Part shown: piece after piece, positions 1-8,534 of the stretch | Layout: the number at the start of each line of letters is the position of its first letter | How positions within the stretch are numbered: the first letter of the stretch is position 1 | Source of the DNA: an uncultured Aequorivita sp. | GTDB taxonomy: Bacteria > Bacteroidota > Bacteroidia > Flavobacteriales > Flavobacteriaceae | NCBI GenBank assembly: GCA_937125455.1 | Contig: CAKZLK010000033.1 | Location: 42,701 to 106,700, forward strand | Reading direction: 5' to 3' | Length of the DNA stretch: 64,000 nt | Translations under genes and position numbers: made by a program | Notes under the pieces: model-generated | Told to the model about the DNA's origin: nothing | The model's database searches: none | Seen by the model: the letters and a program-made list of their open reading frames with translations, nothing else

Positions 1-753
1 AATCAACTCCTCAAAAGATTCCTTTGCGGCTTCTTCATCATATTTTAAAAGGTAGTGTTTTTTGCTAATGAAAGGAATAAATCTGAAATATTTTCCCTTT
101 TTTAAGCTTTTTACATCATAGCCGTGGTAGGCATCATCATAAACCTGAATAGTTGCATTTTCAGCGACCATATACTTCAAAATATCATCAACTTTTACAA
201 TTCTATCCTTTCCGCCGGTCATAATAAGTACTGGAACTTTTGGTTTAAGTTGAATTTCATAACCATTTGCAGGATAAAACATTGCGATAGATTTTATATT
301 AAGTCTTTCAAGCTCCGACGCATCATTGGCAAGCGGAATTAGACCCAGACCTGCACGTGACCAGCCCACAGCACTTCCATCGGAATTTGGATCTATAAGT
401 CCATTTTGTTTAGCCCATTTTAAGGCTTCTTCCAGTGTCCAAAGAATCTTTGCAGGTTCGTCTTCGTCAACATCTCTTTTGGAAGCTTTGTAGGCCGCAA
501 CATTGTCAACCAACAAAACTGAAATACCTTCAGCGTTTAGCTTCTCGGCAACGTTGTAATAATGAGTTGTGTCTTTAAAAATTCGCAAACCGCCTGTTCC
601 TGGAAGAAAAACGGCCCATTTTGAGGCATCGTAATCTTTTGCTTTTTGAAAATGGAAGAAATCGGTCATCTTCGCATCTTTTGGCACTTTCTGCATCGGG
701 ATGCAACTGGTGAAGATTGAGAATAAAAGCAATAATTTCAGTATAATTTTCAT
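1..753 (-). CDS. Dienelactone-hydrolase-like alpha/beta hydrolase lipoprotein (3' end cut)
   Basis: The reading frame is open from the ATG at 751-753 to the window edge, giving 251 residues without the C-terminus. The N-terminus is a short hydrophobic signal ending in FTSC, so this is probably an SPII lipoprotein. The hydrolase triad is visible: a nucleophile elbow GWSRAG with Ser132, Asp183 in TGGKD, and His210 in DAYHGYD. The order and spacing match the dienelactone hydrolase family. The substrate cannot be inferred. It lies 10 bp downstream of the DUF5686 gene on the same strand, so the two are probably co-transcribed. The elbow and triad make the fold assignment firm; the biological role is unknown. 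Confidence 0.8.
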   Translation of the reverse strand, partial: MKIILKLLLLFSIFTSCIPMQKVPKDAKMTDFFHFQKAKDYDASKWAVFLPGTGGLRIFKDTTHYYNVAEKLNAEGISVLLVDNVAAYKASKRDVDEDEPAKILWTLEEALKWAKQNGLIDPNSDGSAVGWSRAGLGLIPLANDASELERLNIKSIAMFYPANGYEIQLKPKVPVLIMTGGKDRIVKVDDILKYMVAENATIQVYDDAYHGYDVKSLKKGKYFRFIPFISKKHYLLKYDEEAAKESFEELI

Positions 754-763
754 AATTTTTTAA

Positions 764-3244
764 TTAAAGGCCTAAGAGATCTAAAAACTTTAGTCCGAAA
801 ATGAAGGCGCCATCACTACCACCGTTGTAATAGGAGCGTACATAATCTACCCGAAGCAATCTAAATTTTCCAAAGCCAAGGTTATCTATACCTACGGAAA
901 ATTCGGAATATGGTTTCCGTTCTTCGGTACTTAAAAAATGTGCGCCTGCAACTAGGTTGAGATTCAGCTGGTTTATCCCGGGTATCTTTCCTAAAATCCA
1001 ACCCCTGAAATCGTGTTCCAGATGTCCTTCAAAATAACTTTTGTTGGTACTAAACTCATAATACGGCATCAAATTGAAAACATCCGTATAGTTCGGCGAA
1101 GTGCCTACCCGCGTTTGATTTCCATTGAAGTGTTTGTAGTCTATAAATGAAATTCCATCGCCATTTGCGAAGGTTCCACCTTTCAAGTTGTAGTAAAATT
1201 GGCCTTTGTTTCCAAGCGAAATGGATTGATTCAGGCTAGCTTCAAATTGTGTGTAGTCGTATTGGCTTTCAGTGATGGCAGTGCCGTTTTCAATAGAAAG
1301 GTTTAACTCGGGATATTTGTTATCGCCAATATTAAATTTCATATCTGGGTTTGAAAAGTACTTTTGGGCGAAGTTTATTCGTGCCCGTAGTTTGCTTTTC
1401 ACGATGTTGTGTTCAGTGATTGCAGCATTGCTAAAATCGCCTGGCGCCAATGGATTGTTGCTTGTATAGCTAACATCATCAAAAGGAATTGTTACGTAAT
1501 TCGTGTTGTTGAACAGCGGCTTTCTATTTTCATAGGCTACAGCGGCATATAGGTGGAGTCCATTAAAGACCTCTTGGCTGTAGCCAATTCGCCCAAAATT
1601 AAGCTCGTATAGCTTCATATAGTTGCGTTCAAAGAAAAGTGTGGCAAAAGTATTTATCAATGGGGAAATAGGCTCCGTATCGTTAAACTGAGCCACTTTG
1701 CTTCCGCCGGAAAGTGAGATACGTAATTTATCAGTCCAATTGAAATTTCGAAGGATGTTTGCCGTAAACCGAAGGCGGTCTTCAGAAATACCATAATCTG
1801 CCTCAATTGTTGCCGAAAGAGTATTGGTTTGATTGTCATCATACCATTTATTGAACTTTAGTCCAGCTTTGCTTTTCCAGCCTTGAACTGTGTTGAAATT
1901 AATATTGGGCAACGGACCTTCATAGCCTACGGACCACTTTTCGAATGAATTTTTGAAGGTATAACCAGTAAGTGGATTAAGAAATCCTGGTTTATTCGAT
2001 TTTGCATCAAGCGAATCCAGATAGGGTTTGGAATTTCTTAAAATCTGAATACTGTCTTTCTTTATGTAATCCTTTAACTCCTCATTGGTAAGCGGCACTG
2101 GGCGACTGCCTTTCCAAAACAAGCTGTCTTTTTTATTGGCCTCGGGTTTAAAGGAAAGTACTTCATTGGTAAATGATTTTTTGTTAAATTCAGGTTTAAA
2201 ATCATAATTGCTGTATACGGCTATAAACTTGCCATCTCCCTTCATTCCCAAAAATCCAAAACCGAAATCGACGGTCTGTGAAATCTTAACCCAAAAATCA
2301 TTATTGGTATCGTACTTATAATTCTGTTTCACCATTAAATTGCTCACAAAAGGAACCTGTATTGCTGCACCGGTAGTGGAAAGTTCAGCACCATAAAGTT
2401 GCCAATCGTCTTCCACAATATATAGATACCCCTCCCAAACCCTGTCGTTTGGTCGTTTTGGAATAACCTTTATTTTATTGATAAGTTTTGGGCCTTCATA
2501 AAAAACACCGTCCAATTTATAGTTGTAGTAGCTCAATGCGTTATTAGCAATGGGTGAAACCAACGCAGCGTTTAGCTCCACTGTATTTTCATAAAATGAA
2601 ATGTTTGCGCTTTGTGCACTGTTAAAGCTGAAACCGTTATCGTTTCCGCTCACTTTACTGGCGATGATTTTTTCAGTGAACTTATCTGGTTTTTGGTACG
2701 CGATTTCTGATATGGTTTCGGAAAGATATATAATGCCTGTACGTGTTGAATCCAGCATGCCGTCAAAATCGCCCACTTCTTGGCCCATAATTTTTTCGGG
2801 AACGTCTTTAACGTGCCAAAGGCCACGGGAGTAGAAATCTGCTTTATATTCGCTTAGCTTATCAAGGTTTTCTTTTCGTTGTGCTATGGTTTTTCGAATA
2901 ATGCGGTAGGCAGGATCTTCGGAGGTATTCACTACTACTTCATCCAGACTGGTGCTTTCTTCTTCAAGGGAAACATTTAGAATAAAGGGATAAGCACTTG
3001 GGGAAACCGTTTTGGTCAAGGTTTTATATCCCAAAAACTGAAAAATGATTTTGTATTCTTTCTTTTCGGAAGCATTTAAAGAATAATTACCATCGTCATT
3101 TGTGGTGGTGCCAATATAACTGTTTTGAAGATAAATATTTACGTAGGGCAGGGAATCGCCTTGGCTGTTGGTGACTTTTCCGATTATTTGGGCTTGAAGC
3201 AAATACGTTGAAAGAAGTAGAAAAACAAAAAGAATTTTTTTCAT
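764..3244 (-). CDS. DUF5686 and CarboxypepD_reg domain outer-membrane protein
   Basis: This is an 826-residue envelope protein with a signal peptide ending in LLQAQ at about residue 19. A carboxypeptidase-regulatory-like Ig domain follows (about 20-100, starting IIGKVTNSQGDSLPYVNIYL). It is joined by the LDEVVVN segment to a long region typical of DUF5686, whose members keep the AYRIIRKTIAQRKEN stretch just after the Ig domain. The C-terminal half is rich in alternating aromatic and polar residues and ends in a short strand, as expected of an outer-membrane beta-barrel. The length is usual for the family. The role is unknown; relatives are common in Bacteroidetes and look like TonB-receptor-type barrels without a plug. 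It follows smpB on the same strand. Confidence 0.85.
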   Translation of the reverse strand: MKKILFVFLLLSTYLLQAQIIGKVTNSQGDSLPYVNIYLQNSYIGTTTNDDGNYSLNASEKKEYKIIFQFLGYKTLTKTVSPSAYPFILNVSLEEESTSLDEVVVNTSEDPAYRIIRKTIAQRKENLDKLSEYKADFYSRGLWHVKDVPEKIMGQEVGDFDGMLDSTRTGIIYLSETISEIAYQKPDKFTEKIIASKVSGNDNGFSFNSAQSANISFYENTVELNAALVSPIANNALSYYNYKLDGVFYEGPKLINKIKVIPKRPNDRVWEGYLYIVEDDWQLYGAELSTTGAAIQVPFVSNLMVKQNYKYDTNNDFWVKISQTVDFGFGFLGMKGDGKFIAVYSNYDFKPEFNKKSFTNEVLSFKPEANKKDSLFWKGSRPVPLTNEELKDYIKKDSIQILRNSKPYLDSLDAKSNKPGFLNPLTGYTFKNSFEKWSVGYEGPLPNINFNTVQGWKSKAGLKFNKWYDDNQTNTLSATIEADYGISEDRLRFTANILRNFNWTDKLRISLSGGSKVAQFNDTEPISPLINTFATLFFERNYMKLYELNFGRIGYSQEVFNGLHLYAAVAYENRKPLFNNTNYVTIPFDDVSYTSNNPLAPGDFSNAAITEHNIVKSKLRARINFAQKYFSNPDMKFNIGDNKYPELNLSIENGTAITESQYDYTQFEASLNQSISLGNKGQFYYNLKGGTFANGDGISFIDYKHFNGNQTRVGTSPNYTDVFNLMPYYEFSTNKSYFEGHLEHDFRGWILGKIPGINQLNLNLVAGAHFLSTEERKPYSEFSVGIDNLGFGKFRLLRVDYVRSYYNGGSDGAFIFGLKFLDLLGL

Positions 3245-3321
3245 AAAAGGGAATAACGACTACTTTGGTTATTTACGAACCAAAATACCAAAAGGTTGTG
3301 TGCCAATAAAATTTTTAAGAA

Positions 3322-3786
3322 TTAATTATTAAAAGCCTTCTTGATCCTGCTCAGTTGTTTTTTTGAGTCACGCTCTTTGATGACTTCGCGTTTGTCGTAT
3401 TCCTTTTTACCGCGGCAAAGTGCGATATCAATCTTTGCAAGCCCCTTTTCATTGGTGAAAAGAACCAAGGGTATAATGGTAAGGCCACTATTTTTTACTT
3501 CTTTTTCCAGCTTCTTTAGCTCGCTACGATTTAATAGAAGCTTGCGTTCGCTTTTGGGGGCGTGACTGAAATGAGTTGCGTGGCTGTATTCTTGAACAGT
3601 CATATTAATAACGAACAGTTCGTTGTTGCTGAATTCGCAAAAACTTTCTGCAATAGATGCTTTTCCTTCACGGATGGCTTTTATCTCGGTACCACGTAAC
3701 ACAATGCCTGCTGTGTACGTATTGAGTATTTCATACTCAAATCTAGCTTTTCGATTCTTTATTTTTACGGTTTTCTGGATTGCCAT
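3322..3786 (-). CDS. smpB: SsrA-binding protein SmpB
   Basis: SmpB binds tmRNA and brings it to stalled ribosomes for trans-translation in the cytoplasm. The 154 residues match the family length. Family stretches are clear: the N-terminal KNRKARFEYEI, GIVLRGTEIKAIREGKASI, and the basic C-terminal tail GKKEYDKREVIKERD that inserts into the ribosomal channel. No tmRNA gene is visible in this window. The gene sits between a histidine phosphatase gene upstream and the DUF5686 gene downstream, all on the minus strand. The 57 bp upstream are a degenerate AT-rich repeat. Confidence 0.97.
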   Translation of the reverse strand: MAIQKTVKIKNRKARFEYEILNTYTAGIVLRGTEIKAIREGKASIAESFCEFSNNELFVINMTVQEYSHATHFSHAPKSERKLLLNRSELKKLEKEVKNSGLTIIPLVLFTNEKGLAKIDIALCRGKKEYDKREVIKERDSKKQLSRIKKAFNN

Positions 3787-3830
3787 TTTTGAATGAATAA
3801 TTAATAATGTAGAATGAATAATACAAAACT
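3787..3830. repeat. Degenerate ATTCATT-type intergenic repeat
   Basis: The smpB upstream gap holds two copies of a GAATGAATAAT-like unit around TTAATAATGTA, an AT-rich degenerate repeat. It is not obviously a promoter. The repeat character is visible, but its relatives elsewhere in the genome cannot be seen here. Confidence 0.4.
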
Positions 3831-3843
3831 CTTCACAAATAAT

Positions 3844-4395
3844 TTAATTCACGGTAATTGTTTCTACTTTTTTGTCTCTGCCGTTTAGGGTTACCTTAAA
3901 AAGGGTGGAATTGTCATTATCATCCATATCCTTAAACTTTTCTTCGCCAATAAGCTTATTGACCAATTGTGGAATGGTGTTGCTGTGGCCTACAATTAGG
4001 ACTGACTTTCCGTTCGTTTCTTTTAAAAACTCATCAGAATAAATGGTTTCTGGGTTATAGAGGGTAGGGGAAACCTGTTTTTGTTGTGCGATTAGGGAAA
4101 TTGTCTGTTTGGTGCGGATATATTTTGTAACATAAATTTTATCAATTTTAATAGGCTCAAAATAAGTTGCCCATCCTTTGGCCCTGACCATCCCTTTAAT
4201 GTCTAGACTTGGATCTGGGTCGTTTGGGTCTGTGCGCACTTTTTCTGCGTGGCGTATCAAATAATATGTGGCGTTTTGATTTAGATTGGAAACTTCACTA
4301 ACAGTTTCAGTTTTTGAACTTTTCCTTTCTTCATCTTTTTTTTGTCCGCAAAAAGTGAAAAGAGGCAGGAGTAACAGTAGTATGTATTGTTTCAT
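3844..4395 (-). CDS. Histidine phosphatase (phosphoglycerate mutase-like) lipoprotein
   Basis: This 183-residue protein has a signal peptide ending in LFTFC (Cys16), pointing to a periplasm-facing lipoprotein. The histidine phosphatase signature IRHAEKV carries the phospho-accepting His49, and the second catalytic histidine is His137 in VLIVGHSNT. An arginine in the KYIRTKQT segment is well placed for phosphate binding. The domain is the short SixA-like form without an elaborate cap, so a small phosphoester or phosphohistidine substrate is possible but unproven. It is the first gene of the minus-strand group that continues with smpB. Confidence 0.82.
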   Translation of the reverse strand: MKQYILLLLLPLFTFCGQKKDEERKSSKTETVSEVSNLNQNATYYLIRHAEKVRTDPNDPDPSLDIKGMVRAKGWATYFEPIKIDKIYVTKYIRTKQTISLIAQQKQVSPTLYNPETIYSDEFLKETNGKSVLIVGHSNTIPQLVNKLIGEEKFKDMDDNDNSTLFKVTLNGRDKKVETITVN

Positions 4396-4553
4396 CTGAT
4401 TAATTTATTGTTAAATAACATTTTTTAAGACACATTAGCAAAGTTATAACTAAAACGGCGGAATCTTTAATATTTCGTTATTATAATTGGGTTCATAGCC
4501 GTTGTACCTTTATACTATTAAATAAAATAAAAATTAACTTAAAACTAAAAGCT

Positions 4554-4739
4554 ATGAACGAAGATCAGTTTAAAGGAAAATGGAACCAAGTAAAAGGTAA
4601 GTTTAAACAAGAATATGCAGACCTAACAGATGATGACCTTAAGTACGCTGAAGGAAAATCAGACGAACTGCTTGGTCGCCTTCAAGAAAAAACCGGTGAA
4701 ACCAAAGAAAAATTGAAGGAAAAAATTGACAAGTGGTAA
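4554..4739 (+). CDS. CsbD family stress protein
   Basis: This is a 61-residue, highly charged protein with the whole CsbD motif: MNEDQFKGKWNQVKGK at the start, then DDLKYAEGKSDELLG and a helical Lys/Glu-rich tail. CsbD proteins are induced by general stress in many bacteria, but their molecular role is unknown. There are no membrane segments or cysteines. It stands alone, with a long AT-rich 5' region and a very strong terminator directly behind it. That arrangement suggests a highly expressed monocistronic mRNA. Confidence 0.9.
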   Translation: MNEDQFKGKWNQVKGKFKQEYADLTDDDLKYAEGKSDELLGRLQEKTGETKEKLKEKIDKW

Positions 4740-4777
4740 TTTTCACCTAAACTTTAATTACTGCTTTATTTGAAGCC

Positions 4778-4823
4778 AGCCCCGTCAAAATTTTAATATT
4801 AAAATTTTGACGGGGCTTTTTTT
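4778..4823 (+). terminator. Perfect 40-nt palindromic terminator after the CsbD gene
   Basis: The 20-base arm 4778-4797 is exactly complementary to 4798-4817. It has a GC-rich base (AGCCCCGTC) and an AT-rich apex, and is followed by seven T residues. A perfect stem of this length is unusual for a terminator. Confidence 0.93.
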
Positions 4824-4893
4824 ATAATTATAATCAACTTTTTATGATTCAATTATATAACTTCGCAACACTAAACCTAAAAAAATCAAAATC

Positions 4894-5682
4894 ATGAAAA
4901 AAATTACATTAATTCTTTTATTCTTTACAATTTTCGCGAATGCTCAGACGGGCAACTATCAAGTTGGTGATGTGGTAGATGATTTTACAGTTACCGATAT
5001 TGATGGAAATGAGTATAACCTATATTCTCTTATTGCAGATGGAAAATACGTATATCTAGATTTCTTTTTTGTAGACTGTGTTCCTTGCCAAAATTCTGCT
5101 CCAACTTTTAATGAGTTCTTCGATAAGTATGGCTGTAATGAAGGCGACGTATTTTGTATTTCTATAAATAATGGAAATGATGATAATGACAGGGTAAGAC
5201 AATACGAAATAGACCATGGTGGTCCTTTTAATCATGCTCCCGCTGTTAGCAATGAAGGCGGTGGTCCAGCTGTGGACAGTAATTTTGGGGTCAATGCATA
5301 CCCTACATTTTGCTTGATTGGACCAGGAAATATTATGTTGAACAGAGATATCTGGCCTTTAAATGGAATTCAAACTTTTGAAAACACCTTCCCTTCAGGG
5401 TTTGAGCCGCCAGTAATGCAATGTACTACTGTAGGAGTTGAAGACGTTACAACTCTTGATTTTAATATCTTTCCTACTGTATCTAAAGGTAATATAAATA
5501 TTAACCTGCAAAGTGCTGCGGCATCTTCCGTAGCAGTTTACAACACACTTGGGCAACAGGTTTTTGCAAATAATTACTCTGATAGGAACATAAACCTAAA
5601 CTTGCAATTGGCGCCAGGCATTTATATGGTGAAGGTAACTGCTGATGCTAGTTCAGCTACAAAAAGAATAGTTATAGAATAA
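4894..5682 (+). CDS. Secreted thioredoxin-fold protein with T9SS sorting domain
   Basis: This 262-residue protein has a signal peptide to about residue 18 (FANAQ). A redoxin/TlpA-like thioredoxin domain spans about 22-160, with the active-site pair C62-V-P-C65 in FFVDCVPCQNSAP and a cis-proline in NAYPTF. The last 75 residues form a type A T9SS sorting domain (DFNIFPTVSKGNININ, then YNTLGQQVF, PGIYMVKV and a basic end). The protein should cross the outer membrane by type IX secretion and act as an extracellular or surface thiol-disulfide protein. The partner is unknown. It is monocistronic, with terminators before and after. Confidence 0.88.
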   Translation: MKKITLILLFFTIFANAQTGNYQVGDVVDDFTVTDIDGNEYNLYSLIADGKYVYLDFFFVDCVPCQNSAPTFNEFFDKYGCNEGDVFCISINNGNDDNDRVRQYEIDHGGPFNHAPAVSNEGGGPAVDSNFGVNAYPTFCLIGPGNIMLNRDIWPLNGIQTFENTFPSGFEPPVMQCTTVGVEDVTTLDFNIFPTVSKGNININLQSAAASSVAVYNTLGQQVFANNYSDRNINLNLQLAPGIYMVKVTADASSATKRIVIE

Positions 5683-5712
5683 ATACTTCCCATTATTTAT
5701 ATTTTATAAAAG

Positions 5713-5748
5713 ACCCACGCAACATTTTAAACAATGTTCGTGGGTTTT
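5713..5748 (+). terminator. Terminator of the T9SS thioredoxin gene
   Basis: ACCCACG and AACATT pair with AATGTT and CGTGGGT around a TTAAAC loop, with a single bulged C, followed by TTTTATTTTT. Confidence 0.85.
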
Positions 5749-5879
5749 ATTTTTCACTCTATTTTTAAATATGTTTCTTTATTAAATATAGCATTCTCCA
5801 CGTTCGTAACAATTGTCGTGTTGATTACCAATTAAAGACTTTTGAGTTATATTTGATGCTTGGCAATCAAACAAATAAT

Positions 5880-5910
5880 GCACATAAATACAATAGTTGT
5901 ATTTATGCGC
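5880..5910. repeat. Hairpin at the left side of a cassette-like segment
   Basis: CATAAATACAA (5883-5893) and TTGTATTTATG (5897-5907) are perfectly complementary around a three-base loop, and two further flanking pairs are possible. The hairpin lies 20 bp before the start codon at 5930 and is followed by ATGTTGGCAGTAATT. There is no T-run, so it is not a normal terminator. Confidence 0.6.
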
Positions 5911-5929
5911 ATGTTGGCAGTAATTTAAA

Positions 5930-6562
5930 ATGACCGAAATACTAAAGAAATATTTAGTTGCAAAATGGTGGATTCCAATATTGTTTTTCGGATTATCTAT
6001 TCTTCTTTTCATTAGTGGAGCGATTCTACCAAATACCGATTTTGGATTTTATTCTCTCGTGTTTTTTGGATTCCTATTACTAATTTCAGCGGTTTGGCAA
6101 TTCTTCAAAGGAAGAATGCTAATTGGATTTTTTCAATTATCTTTTTTGGCAGTACCGATTTTGTTCTTTGTGTTTATGGCTTATATGTTTGCTGGAATGA
6201 TGAACAGACCGGATGAAGAATTAGCTTTGGACAGAATCGAACCGTTAATTAAAGAAAAAACAGATTTAATTATCCCAAAAGATTTTGAGATTTTGGAAAA
6301 TCTTATTGAACACACAGAAGGAGCTTTTGATTCTGATTATTATATCGGACTTACAATCGAATACAAACAATCTGATGAGAAAAATATTATAGAACAAATT
6401 ATTAAAAGTACGGACTTGGAATCAGAAAAAGGCTCTTGGAAAAATTACGAAAATGGATTTGATTTTGAGCACAACAATAATGAAATAAATAGAGCTGAAC
6501 CATTTTATTTCACGGTTGATACTTTAAATAATAAAATGGAATTGAATTTAAGTCACTTATAA
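5930..6562 (+). CDS. Unknown three-helix membrane protein in a cassette-like segment
   Basis: I do not recognise this 210-residue protein. Three hydrophobic helices lie at about 14-34, 40-58 and 65-90 (WWIPILFFGLSILLF, FYSLVFFGFLLLISAV, FFQLSFLAVPILFFVF). A soluble acidic domain of about 115 residues follows, beginning after MMNRPDEELALDRIEP. There is no signal peptide cleavage site, cysteine cluster or enzyme motif. The gene is preceded by a hairpin and followed by a 107-bp foldback structure, and it interrupts an otherwise housekeeping stretch. It looks acquired as a unit. The ORF is convincing because of its length and ordered helices; the function is unknown. Confidence 0.65.
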   Translation: MTEILKKYLVAKWWIPILFFGLSILLFISGAILPNTDFGFYSLVFFGFLLLISAVWQFFKGRMLIGFFQLSFLAVPILFFVFMAYMFAGMMNRPDEELALDRIEPLIKEKTDLIIPKDFEILENLIEHTEGAFDSDYYIGLTIEYKQSDEKNIIEQIIKSTDLESEKGSWKNYENGFDFEHNNNEINRAEPFYFTVDTLNNKMELNLSHL

Positions 6563-6585
6563 ATAAAAAAATACTGGCAACAATT

Positions 6586-6692
6586 TATAACCGCAATTAC
6601 GGCGGATTCGACTACATTCGAATCTACGCCTAATTGATACCGCCGGTGCTTCTCCGAAAAATATTAAATTTAATCCCGTAACTGCGGTTATA
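6586..6692. repeat. Large foldback (attC-like in shape) after the unknown membrane gene
   Basis: TATAACCGCAATTACGG (6586-6602) pairs with CCGTAACTGCGGTTATA (6676-6692) with one mismatch in 17. Nested inside, GATTCGA (6605-6611) pairs with TCGAATC (6618-6624), and GGCG with CGCC extends that stem. The result is a long imperfect cruciform with internal loops. An ACTGGCAAC box lies just before it and AAACGTTATCGAAC just after. The shape recalls an integron recombination site, but canonical R boxes are absent. Confidence 0.6.
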
Positions 6693-6728
6693 CTAAACGT
6701 TATCGAACATAGAAAAACCTGAAAATTA

Positions 6729-7181
6729 ATGGCATATAATATTGTACTTATAGAACCAGAAATACCAATGAATACAGGCAATATTGGTCGCCTTAGTTTA
6801 GCATCGGGGTCCGTTTTACATTTGGTAAAACCATTTGGATTTGAATTAGATGATTCAAGGTTAAAAAGAGCCGGACTGGATTATTGGAAACACATTTCGC
6901 TGCATATTTATGAGAACTCGGAGGAGTTTTTCTCAATAAATAAGCACAAAAACATGGTTTTTCTCTCAAGTTCTGCAACGAAGGAGTATTGGTCTATTGA
7001 TTATAAGGACGACATGTTTCTTATTTTTGGAAAAGAGTCTGTTGGTTTACCAAAAGAACTCATCGCTGAAAATTCAGACAAACTCTATAAAATCCCTATT
7101 TACAGTACTCATGTTAGAAGTTTAAATTTAGCCAATGCAGTAAGTATTGTCGTATATGAAGGCCTAAGGAGTATTAAGTAG
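6729..7181 (+). CDS. trmL: tRNA (cytidine/uridine-34 2'-O)-methyltransferase TrmL
   Basis: TrmL methylates the ribose of the wobble base in certain tRNAs, using S-adenosylmethionine. At 150 residues this is a minimal SPOUT enzyme of the usual length. Three knot motifs are present: IPMNTGNIGRLSLASG near the N-terminus, FGKESVGLPKEL in the middle and VRSLNLANAVSIVVYEGLR at the C-terminus. There is no extra RNA-binding domain, as normal for TrmL. It lies directly downstream of the cassette-like segment, which may have displaced its original upstream region. Confidence 0.95.
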   Translation: MAYNIVLIEPEIPMNTGNIGRLSLASGSVLHLVKPFGFELDDSRLKRAGLDYWKHISLHIYENSEEFFSINKHKNMVFLSSSATKEYWSIDYKDDMFLIFGKESVGLPKELIAENSDKLYKIPIYSTHVRSLNLANAVSIVVYEGLRSIK

Positions 7182-7249
7182 AATTTTGTCAACCCTTTCT
7201 ATTAGCATAAAATATTAATCAATAAAATCACGAATAAAACTACCACAAG

Positions 7250-7846
7250 ATGATACAGCACGACGAATCCATAACCCAAAATAAAGATCGTATTAAATTG
7301 CCATTGACGTTTGATGCTTCTAAAATGCTTTCTGAAGTTGAAGCATTGCAACTAGGCGATTTTGAATATTACGATGTAATTTCCTTACGAGCACCCGCCC
7401 ATATAGTCGACACTACTTTGCCTTTTCCGCCACCTGCAGATGACTATGCAGATGGTTCTTGGACAGACTGGCTTGACACCCCTTTTCTGAAAAAAAGTCC
7501 ATACCTAATGAGTGTTGTTGATGCCTTCCGAAATAACACTATGGTCACTTTAGTTAGATTGCTTAGGCTAGCACCAGGATCCGTGGTAAAGGAGCATAGA
7601 GACCCTACACTTGCTCTGGAAATAGAAAAATCTGTTTTGCGACTCACCATTCCAATATGTATTAATGATAAGGTTAAGTTTCTTTTGAATAAAACTCCAG
7701 TTCCTATGCAACCTGGTGAATGTTGGTATTTAAAACTCACAGATCCGCACGAGGTTACTAATTTGGGAGAAACACAACGCATCAACCTAACTATCGATAT
7801 GATACCCAACGAATGGGTGCGAAAAATGATTGCGGATGGCAAATAA
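7250..7846 (+). CDS. Aspartyl/asparaginyl beta-hydroxylase-like dioxygenase
   Basis: This 198-residue protein has the double-stranded beta-helix of the Asp/Asn hydroxylase family (PF05118-like). The probable Fe(II) ligands are His116 and Asp118 in VVKEHRDPT and His167 in TDPHEVTN. Arg177 in ETQRINL is placed to bind 2-oxoglutarate. The core RLTIPICIND and PGECWYLKLTDPHEV stretches match the family. The substrate, protein or small molecule, cannot be told. There is no signal peptide, so it is cytoplasmic. It is followed 63 bp later by the SOUL-domain gene. Confidence 0.87.
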   Translation: MIQHDESITQNKDRIKLPLTFDASKMLSEVEALQLGDFEYYDVISLRAPAHIVDTTLPFPPPADDYADGSWTDWLDTPFLKKSPYLMSVVDAFRNNTMVTLVRLLRLAPGSVVKEHRDPTLALEIEKSVLRLTIPICINDKVKFLLNKTPVPMQPGECWYLKLTDPHEVTNLGETQRINLTIDMIPNEWVRKMIADGK

Positions 7847-7909
7847 TTCTGGGGGTTAGGTATGTATAAAAAAAGAAAGGAGTACCTTACTTAGGTTCAA
7901 ACTCAAACT

Positions 7910-8524
7910 ATGAAAATTGTATTAATCATACTCGGAGTCATTCTTTTGACCTTTATCATTACTCAACTTTTTGCTATGAATAGTCAAAGAAATATTGAAA
8001 CATATCCCTATGTAGTCAATAAAAAGTATGATGGATTTGAAATACGTAGCTACGATGCAACTTTGTTTACATCGGTCAAACTTGCAACTAAAGATTATAA
8101 AGATGCGTCAAGCAAAGGCTTCTCAATTTTAGCGGGCTATATTTTTGGAGGAAATGATCGGAACGAAAAAATTGCAATGACTTCTCCTGTAGCTATGTCT
8201 TTAGAAGATTCTATGACCGTCATGTTTATGGTGCCAAAAAAGATGAAAAAAGAAGCGCTGCCTCAGCCAAACCAAACACAGATAGAATTTCGAGAAGAAC
8301 CAGCAAAAACAGTTGCCGCCATCAATTTTGGTGGTTGGGCTAATGATAAAAAGATAGAAACCTATAAAGAGAAATTAAAAGCCGCTTTAGACGCTGAGGG
8401 AATTGCTTACACAAACCGGTTTTATTTTTTGGGTTACAACCCGCCTTTTGAAGTTTTTAATCGTAAAAATGAAGTTATAGTCGAGTTGCAAAGTGAAGTG
8501 CTTAACACTATCAAAAAACAATAA
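7910..8524 (+). CDS. SOUL family haem-binding protein
   Basis: A 204-residue protein with one N-terminal hydrophobic segment (about 3-24) that may be an anchor. The SOUL domain follows: YPYVVNKKYDGFEIRSYDAT, then GGNDRNEKIAMTSPVAM and YNPPFEVFNRKNEVIVEL. Members of the family bind haem or porphyrins, and bacterial roles are poorly known. The MTSPV motif is the most conserved part and is intact. It probably faces the periplasm, tethered to the inner membrane. The gene ends 160 bp before a bidirectional terminator shared with clpB. Confidence 0.88.
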   Translation: MKIVLIILGVILLTFIITQLFAMNSQRNIETYPYVVNKKYDGFEIRSYDATLFTSVKLATKDYKDASSKGFSILAGYIFGGNDRNEKIAMTSPVAMSLEDSMTVMFMVPKKMKKEALPQPNQTQIEFREEPAKTVAAINFGGWANDKKIETYKEKLKAALDAEGIAYTNRFYFLGYNPPFEVFNRKNEVIVELQSEVLNTIKKQ

Positions 8525-8534
8525 TTTTTTAGAT

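Noticed and set aside
1272..1469. Plus-strand ORF inside the DUF5686 gene, with many similar shadows elsewhere
   Set aside because: It lies antisense to a conserved coding region and has no family features or promoter box.
6600..6635. tRNA gene (GATTCGA and TTCGAATC resemble a T-arm)
   Set aside because: No acceptor or anticodon stem can be drawn around it; it is the inner hairpin of the foldback.
6586..6692. Canonical integron attC site
   Set aside because: The size and shape fit, but no GTTRRRY/RYYYAAC boxes were found and no integrase lies in the window; kept only as attC-like in shape.
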